NCBI GenBank assembly: GCA_965644295.1
Contig: CBFFRP010000406.1
Span: 248,001-312,000 of the forward strand
Length of the DNA: 64,000 nt
Source of the DNA: Paraphysomonas bandaiensis
Taxonomy: Eukaryota > Chrysophyceae
Direction: 5' to 3'
Both the position numbers and the translations under genes were made by a program. Shown piece after piece: positions 57,361 to 64,000 of this stretch (its first letter is position 1; each line of letters starts with the position of its first letter). Under the pieces are notes generated by a model that saw only the letters and a program-made list of their open reading frames with translations, did no database searches and was not told the origin of the DNA.

Positions 57361-58915
57361 GCTATTGATTCCTTGGAACTATTCGTTCAATGGGTCTCAA
57401 TGAATCACTCACACACAGGGGACCATCATATGTGTGTGTATGTGAGTGGATTGTGTCGTGTGTGTTAAGACCAGCATGTATTTGAACCACCATACAGCAG
57501 TATACTGCTGTATATTCTGCTGTATTCACTACACCACTATCGTCTTATACAAATACTGCACTTTTGTAGGACTTTCCAACATGAAAATCAGGCTTTTGTG
57601 TCTGGAGGGTGAAAATCAGTATCTTTTGCCATATCTTTGTCCACAAGGTCTAGAGGTGCAGAGCCCCAGTGCTCATCCCTTGCTTGACCCTAATGACCCA
57701 GAGGATGCTGTAATTTATTCCTCCGTGAGCTTCTTGACATCACCCAGTAGGCTACCGAGGCCTCCCTCCTGGACAACCACTACCTACTACCTACAACCAG
57801 TCAGGAGAGCCCCAGCACTCTCCCTTGCTTGACCCTACTGACCCAGAGGATGCTGTAATTTAGACCCGTCATAACACCTGCATTGTAGATAGGCAACCGA
57901 CCGGCAGTGATTTGGAAGGCCCATAAGGCAGAAATGGAAATCATCCATAAGAGAAGAGATAAATTTGACTTAGATAATCGGATGCCTTGATTTGATACTG
58001 TCTGTTTAGCAGATTGAGAAATAAGCACCAATAAAGACACCCTTTCAGTTATATTCACACTGTGGCATAAATTATGAGTTGGGTGGGTACACACAAGTCA
58101 ACGTGTCATTCCATATTTCACACTCTCTGCAGTGAATGGGTGTCGATTGTAAGATGACTTTCGTGGACAAGGTTTGTTACAAAGAGTTCCATTACCTGGT
58201 ACTGCATTCATCATTATTTATACGTTAAGTAATACCTGGTTTGGATAAGTAAAATGATGGCTAATAACAGTGGCCGTCTTCGACTGCTTGAAATTAATGG
58301 AATGTACGTGTGTTGTATGAAACATTTAAATGATGGAAGCCTTATCTCTGTTTTTTGAAAGCACAAAGAATGGTAGATTTACAAACTTGTCACATCATGC
58401 ATTTAATAATTGGTACTAAATGGAATGCACTTTTGTGTATTGGATGGTAGTGACGATTATTTATAATCCGAACTACATACTATAATGCATGTTCATCGTG
58501 ATTTGACTATTGAAAATGATTTAGCAGTTTTGAAAAATACTAGCCACCCGATTAGTACCCATCCACACTGTACCAGCTCTTTTATAAAACAAACGGTGCT
58601 TATAGTCTTACAGGCTTTAGTGACTGACAAGATGTCGTAGGGGTAGTGTTATAACAAAGAGCGGGTGTAAAGCGAACAAACAATAAAAAGATGTGATAAT
58701 TCACTATGTTTTTTAATAGTATACTATGAACTGACTTAGCCTGCATTACGTGCTGACGCAACGCATGGCTAAAACATATTTTTCATAAGCAGCAACATTT
58801 GATAGTACATTGCAACATGAGTAAATATCTCTACTAGCGCCACCGGTCATTTTCACTGCCACGATTAGATCTGCACGATTCGCATGAGTACCACGAACAT
58901 ATATACATACTATTT
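57361..58915. other. Intergenic with a 57-bp direct duplication
   Basis: GTATAC-type sites lie near 57497, about 140 bases upstream of RAD54B. An open frame over 57581-57832 has an ATG but no recognisable domain. The rest, about 57870-58915, is AT-rich 3' flank of eIF3a with no gene seen. Confidence 0.45.
57661..57862 (+). repeat. Direct repeat, two 57-bp copies about 146 bp apart
   Basis: Copies at 57661-57717 and 57807-57862 share GAGCCCCAG, TCCCTTGCTTGACCCT and GACCCAGAGGATGCTG. They differ by a few substitutions and a short indel. In one frame both read LLDPxDPEDAVI, and the second copy ends in a stop. Confidence 0.7.
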
Positions 58916-61881
58916 TTATAGATACCTTCTGGAGTCAAAGCCCGACCCTGAACCACCCCTCATAGAGCCCCATCGTCCTTCATCCTCTGGTCCGTCTCTG
59001 GTTCCTCGATCATGAGGCGGTCTATAAGCACTTGGTGATGGTCTCGAAGAAGAGGAAACTGGTGGTCCTCTATTCCATTGGGCGCTTGATTTACTGCCAA
59101 GGGAGGAAGCCGGGGGACCATCTGGCTCGACTCTATCCCTAGCCTGTCTCCAGCCACCGGCTTCTTTGTGTATAGCATGGTGTTCCTCCTCCACCCGACG
59201 CGCAGCTTCCGCAGCCTTCAGTTCATCCTCTCTCGCCCTCGCCTCCAAATCTGCCTCCCGCTGAAGTCGCAGCTCCTCGTGTTGCTGCGCCTGGATACGC
59301 TCCAGTTCCAACTTTTGTTCTCTCTCCCTTTCGATCTCTGCCTGTTCCTCTCGCTGCTCTATCTCCTCATTATAAAGGAACCGGGCTCTAGCGACATTCG
59401 CCTTTCTATGTTCCTCCCACGCTAACTCACGAAGTTTTACTACATCTTCATCATACTTTTTACGCTGAGCAGTCACAACTATACTCTCATAGCCGGCGCG
59501 GAATTTTTTAATACGAAGAATACGCTTTTTGTCTTCTAGCATCTCCGCGTGCTTTTCCTTCGCACATGCAATCACATTCTCAACACGGGCGTCATAGTCC
59601 TTCTTCTCCTGCTCTACCTTCTCCTTGTATTTGGCACACATGATTTTACTTGCCTCGATATAGAAAGCTCGGGTGGTGAAATCCAGAGAACGAGCCTGTT
59701 CTGCAAGGCGCTTCGCTTCAGCCTCTTTTTCTTTCTTCTTTTCCAACTGAGCCTGGGCAAGTAATTCCCTCCGAGAACCTTCGTCCATATCACGCAGGGT
59801 GCTCTCCTCAACATTCTTACCAAGACTCTCAAATACTTTAACCATGCGCTGGATCTGCTTCTCATCATTATGCTTCTTTACCTTAGCCATAGCACGAATC
59901 TCTTCCTCCTCCTTGAGACGTCGATCCTCTTCAATTTTCCTTTGCTGTTCTTCATCTGCCTTCCGCTGTTCCACCAAAGCCATCTTCTCTCGCTGCAGTC
60001 TTTCGAACCCCTCCTTGCGACGCTCAATCACAGTCTTGCGCTCTAACATCACGCTGTGTTGGTTCTTCGATGCATCCTCTATCAGCTCAAGATATGCCTT
60101 TCTGCGCGACGCCATCACTGTGGCATCCACAGCTTTGCCAGAGATACGTTCTGCTACTTGTTGCAGTTTAGATCCAACCTGTGGCAGTTGGGTCTCAACA
60201 ACAGGAGCCACATCCACAACAGTACCAAATCTATAGCAGCCAGTGAAATGGTCAATGCTCATGCGAAGCTGGTGACGATTAAGACCTTCGACCAAAATTC
60301 GCTCGATGGTCACATAGTCTAAATTCAAGGGCGCAAATAATTTCTTGACAAAGTCGACCCGCAATGAGGTGTAGACAGTAGACAACTGTAAAGTGCACCG
60401 AAGAACTGCTACCTTCTGCAACGCCGAAGCATACATGCTTAACTGAGGATGGTCCTTGATGATAGCTAATACTGGCATAAGATCTTTGACAAGGGCAAGT
60501 GGACGGAAGCGACCCTCCACCAAATCATACAGAGACCTCAAAGAAGGGTCAACCTCTGAAAGCACACCCTTCGCCACAATTTCAGCAAGAAGTGCATGCC
60601 GGGTAGGGTTAGCCTGAAAATCAAGAAGCATAGCCATTTGCTGATTCTTTTCCGCAGACGCCTCCTCTTCCTCAGCCACGTTTTTCTTGTCGGAGACAGT
60701 AGGAATACATAAAGCAGAGAGCAACACACTCGAAGCCATAAGACTTTTTTCCTCGGGCTTGATGTCTTTGCGGTACTCACAACAGAGGGTGTAGTACTTG
60801 TACCAGGCATGAGCGTGGAAAAGGTGATTTTCGGATACCCAAAATATTCTGGTTAGTTTCTCATAGTAGGTAGCCATTAAACGGGGCTTTGGAGTCTTCT
60901 TCCCAAGTTGCATGATAGTGTAGATGTCCTCAACGGTGCGGAAGCCTTCGTTCCACTGCTCCATCGTGGTAGCGACTTCTAACTGATGAAATCGAATCTG
61001 CAAGTGGATTTCGATTGATTCAGGTGTCCATTCCCATACCGCGCGATTAGAGCGCGCAGGTTGCGAAGCATTTTTCATCAGGTTCGATAACTGCGTGCGA
61101 AGCATCTCGCAAAGACGGCGAAACTCGAGGGTGCGATGGTAGTCCATACAGAAAGCAAAGGCTTTCTCACTGGTTTTATGGTACACGCGATCCAACTTCG
61201 CGTTCTTGTGCAAAAGTTCAAGAATAGCACGGTATGTCTCCCACAAAAACTTCAGCCACGGGACGACCACTTCCCTATCTGTGCGGTCTTTGACACCTTC
61301 CACAGTCATAGTAGAAAGCATAATGCTTTCAGGAGTTTCCTCTTGATCAAGATCAGATACCTTCGCAGCAGCGGCCAGGGCAACTTTATTAGCCTTCACG
61401 CGAGCGGCGTTTGCCCGGGCTTCGGCGAGCTCCACAAGGTGCAAAATAACAACTTCGAGAGAGCCAGGTTCGGTCTGCACACCACTCGTTAGGAAACAAG
61501 AATATTTTCCTCACAAATGGAATCTATATATTGCACATTACACATATAATAAACAACACTTACACTCTGAGCCATGTTCCTGTATTGATGCAGGCCATCT
61601 TTGGCGGTCCTGTGGTCCTTGAGATCCACGCAGAGCTCCATGTGCCTCTTCATAATTTCCTCATAGACCTTCTGCCATGTTTTTTTCTTCGAGGAAATCA
61701 AATTATGCAATTGCTCCAAAGCATACCGCTTTTCCTTATCTGCGTTACTCCCCGTCGAACTACTAATCAGCTCTACACCATCAAATAATTACTACTATCT
61801 TTCCCAAGTCACCTGAAACTTACCGTCGACGCGTTTCAGCACGTTCTCCGGCTTTGGAGTGTTATAATTAGGCCGATGCAT
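58916..61881 (-). CDS. EIF3A: Eukaryotic translation initiation factor 3 subunit A
   Basis: Three exons read on the minus strand, 61881-61824, 61772-61564 and 61474-58916, encode 941 residues. eIF3a is the scaffold of the eIF3 complex on the 40S ribosomal subunit. The N-terminus PENVLKRVDELI and later SSKKKTWQKVYEEIM, then ELCVDLKDHRTAKDGLHQYRN, matches the conserved eIF3a opening. The PCI domain spans about residues 350-540. From about residue 560 the protein is a highly charged helical region rich in Glu, Lys, Arg and Gln. It ends in a Ser/Pro/Gly/Arg tail finishing FDSRRYL. The last acceptor, at 61475, was chosen because AQS|TEPGSLE keeps phase and homology. Animal eIF3a is longer because of C-terminal repeats that are absent here. 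Confidence 0.92.
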
Positions 61882-62253
61882 GATGATGTTAAGTTATGGA
61901 TAAAATAATGGCACTATGAAGCCCTTTTACTCAACCCACTGAACTAAATTCACGTACTCTGTCTTTTCTCCACTCTTCATATCACTTCCAACTTCATACC
62001 ATTCATTTGTGGATGTCAGCACAGATGCTGGACTGAAAAAATAAACCAGTATCTTCAGCGGGTGATACGTTTTCATTTTTTGATAATTTGACGACCATAC
62101 GGATGGTGTGTGTCCCGCACCATCTTTCACCATTGGCTTGTTTCCTATTAATCTATACGCACTGCACTGTGCATACAAGCAACTATTAGTTCTATCTCTC
62201 CCATAGTATATATCTGGTATTACATAATCCAGTGGACTTAACCGAGAAGAGAA
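61882..62253. promoter_or_regulatory. Short divergent promoter region of eIF3a and FARSB
   Basis: A 372-base gap between the start codons of two translation genes facing apart, so promoters are probably shared or adjacent. It also contains an 83-codon minus-strand frame (62178-61927), described separately. Confidence 0.5.
61927..62178 (-). CDS. Possible small protein, 83 codons, unrecognised
   Basis: An ATG-started frame fills most of the gap between eIF3a and FARSB and ends 45 bases before the eIF3a start. Composition is protein-like, for example SVWSSNYQKMKTYHPLKIL and later STNEWYEVGSDMKSGEKTEY, but no family is recognised. It would have to overlap the eIF3a promoter, and a GTTTATTTTTTCAG tract inside could also be an acceptor. 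It may be chance. Confidence 0.3.
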   Translation of the reverse strand: MYAQCSAYRLIGNKPMVKDGAGHTPSVWSSNYQKMKTYHPLKILVYFFSPASVLTSTNEWYEVGSDMKSGEKTEYVNLVQWVE

Positions 62254-64000
62254 ATGCCGAACATTACGTTAATTAGATCCCATTTATTCGAAGCTATTGG
62301 GCAAGAATATACTGACGAAGAGTTCGATGAGCTCTGCTTTGAGTTTGGTGTTGAGGTGGACGATGTAGAGACGCAGTTAATCGAGGTATTAGCAGTACTA
62401 TATCAATACATTCATCATTATGATCGTCTTGTAGTTTACGGGAGATGTGACTCGTGAAGAGAAGCATGTGGTGTATGTCATAGCTATTCCTGCCAACAGA
62501 TATGATCTCCTTTGTATGGAAGGGTTCGCTCGAGCTCTTCGAATCTTTTTGGGAAAGCAGCAAACGCCGGTAAGTGATGAATAATTATAATTTAAATAAC
62601 TGTGTTCACGGGTGTTATGTTTGTTACTGGTGTGTAGATTTTCAAGCGTATTACTCCGTCGAATAGGCAGATTATGACAGTTGAATCATCAACGAACTCA
62701 ATACGTCCATACTGTGTGTGTGCCGTGTTGCGTGGTGTAAATTTTGACAGTAAGCGCTACAAGAGTTTCATAGATTTGCAAGAAAAACTTCATCAGAATA
62801 TTTGCCGCCGACGAACGTACGTGGCAATCGGTACGCATGATTTGGACACAGTGCAGGGACCATTTAGGTATCGTGCCTTGCCTCCTCAAGACATAAACTT
62901 TGTGCCATTGACCGAGAACAACGGAAAAGCTTATTCCGGCAAAGAACTACTAGATTTTTATCGTGAAGATTCTTCAGCTAAACATTTGAAGCCGTTCACA
63001 GACATCATTTACGACTCCCCGGTATACCCCGTTATTACCGATAGCACAGATACAGTCTTGTCGTTGCCGCCTATCATTAATGGAAAGCATTCCCGCATCC
63101 AGCTACACACCACAAATGTTTTTATCGAATGTACAGCCACGGATATTACCAAAGCGAATATCGTGCTAGACACGATGGTGACAATGTTCTCTGAACACTG
63201 TGCTACCCCTTTCACCGTAGAAGAGGTTGAAGTAAGGTACGAGACCTCCCACACGGCACTAGTCACCCCATCTTGTCCCGCTGGAGACAGCCAGATTACT
63301 CCTCTTCTCTCCCACCGCCACTGTGACGCTAAAGTTTCTGAGATCAACGGCACTATCGGTGTAACCCTCTCTCCTGATGAAATCTGCCGACTGTGCGACA
63401 AAATGCAGCTCGGGCCTGCTGAATATTCTTCTGCCACGGACTCAGTGCGTGTGCAGGTTCCTCCCACAAGATCAGACGTCTTACACCCTGTCGATGTCAT
63501 TGAGGATGTCGCAATCGCTTATGGTTACAACAATATTGCTCAGGAAGTTCCGAAGACCCTGACAGTGGGCGCTCCCTTACCTATCAATCTCTTCACGGAC
63601 CTGCTGCGACAGGAGATTGCTAGGGCTGGATACATGGAGATGCTCACCCATGGTTTGTGCTCTATTGCCGAGAACTTCACAAACCTGAGAAGACCTGTGG
63701 GGCCAGCTGTGTCACTGGCAAACCCTGCAAATGTGGAATATGAGGTTGTGCGCACTACATTGTTACCAGGTGCTCTTAAGACTCTGGCCCATAACAAGTC
63801 TATTTCCCACAAAGATGGCGTTAGGCTGTTTGAAATAAGCGATGTTGTCGTTCCTGCGGACAACGAGGTTGGTGCACAAAATATCCGTAAGTTTGTCGGA
63901 CTCCATGCTGCCCACAGCTCTGCCTTCGAGGTCGTACACGGTCTGGCAGATCGGGTTTTTTGTTGCTCACAAATCATTCCCCTCAAACAGTATGCCGAGA
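62254..64000 (+). CDS. FARSB: Phenylalanyl-tRNA synthetase beta subunit, cytosolic type (partial)
   Basis: Exons 62254-62385, 62435-62569 and 62638 to the window end encode the first about 540 residues; the 3' end lies outside. The enzyme is an alpha2-beta2 tetramer that charges tRNA-Phe. The N-terminus ITLIRSHLFEAIGQEYTDEEFDELCFEFG is that of the archaeal/eukaryotic beta chain. After the introns come AIPANRYDLLCMEGFARALRI (B1 region), the B3/B4 editing segment IGTHDLDTVQGPFRYRALPP, and the B5 domain VPPTRSDVLHPVDVIEDVAIAYGYNNI. LRQEIARAGYMEMLTHGLCS and then LANPANVEYEVVRTTLLPG follow, from the catalytic-like core. A possible further intron near 63955 (GATCG|GTTTTTTG) cannot be settled from the window. 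Confidence 0.92.

Noticed and set aside
1-64000. CRISPR array or bacterial operon structure
   Set aside because: There are no regularly spaced repeats with unique spacers. Genes have spliceosomal introns and independent promoters throughout.

Overview
This window is nuclear DNA from a unicellular eukaryote. Genes are interrupted by short GT-AG introns, mostly 44-60 nt, that I could reconstruct by joining conserved protein motifs across splice sites. The gene set is eukaryotic: TIM44, VPS13, eIF3a, cytosolic Phe-tRNA synthetase beta, RAD54B, UNC93-like and MFSD8/CLN7-like transporters, and a peroxisomal-type carrier. An initiator tRNA-Met and a Ty1/copia retrotransposon are also present. A penicillin-acylase-family protein and a BioD/DRTGG-type P-loop protein are typical of bacteria or algae. 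I would call it a protist or alga and cannot name the genus from sequence alone.

Layout. 1-790: decayed non-LTR retrotransposon RNase H (minus). 1778-2544: degenerate Rab-like GTPase. 3493-5106: UNC93-like transporter (minus), divergent from 5653-8521, a membrane-anchored penicillin-acylase homologue. 9645-11335: TIM44 (minus). 12311-12761: MITE-like element. 13860-16855: a 3-kb foldback element whose 1,112-bp arms are nearly identical and face each other around a 772-bp loop. Its right end lies 116 bp upstream of a ferredoxin-reductase-like gene (16972-17742). 20066-21273: BioD/DRTGG protein. 21706-23468: MFSD8-like transporter (minus). 23883-24854: mitochondrial-carrier-family protein. 25209-30715: copia element (minus) with identical 294-bp LTRs and AACAT target duplications. 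31415-33270: long coiled-coil protein (minus). 33677-33748: tRNA-iMet (minus). 33.8-36.6 kb: repeat-derived sequence with a second non-LTR fragment. 38132-39931: endonuclease/exonuclease/phosphatase-fold protein (minus). 40563-41625: leucine-rich repeat protein. 42840-52024: VPS13. 52.3-54.3 kb: rearranged copia relic. 54450-57360: RAD54B/RDH54-like (minus). 58916-61881: eIF3a (minus). 62254 to the window end: FARSB.

The cellular genes look like unrelated housekeeping and membrane-transport genes, not an operon-like system. The most unusual content is the mobile DNA. The foldback element carries tandem duplications inside its arms. The intact copia element starts its gag ORF inside its own LTR, and its primer-binding site matches the 3' end of the tRNA-iMet gene 3 kb away. 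A relic copia carries an internal inversion, and there are two copies each of a MITE-like and a non-LTR family. A second theme is very small exons (11, 13, 26 and 30 nt) at positions where conserved motifs require them.
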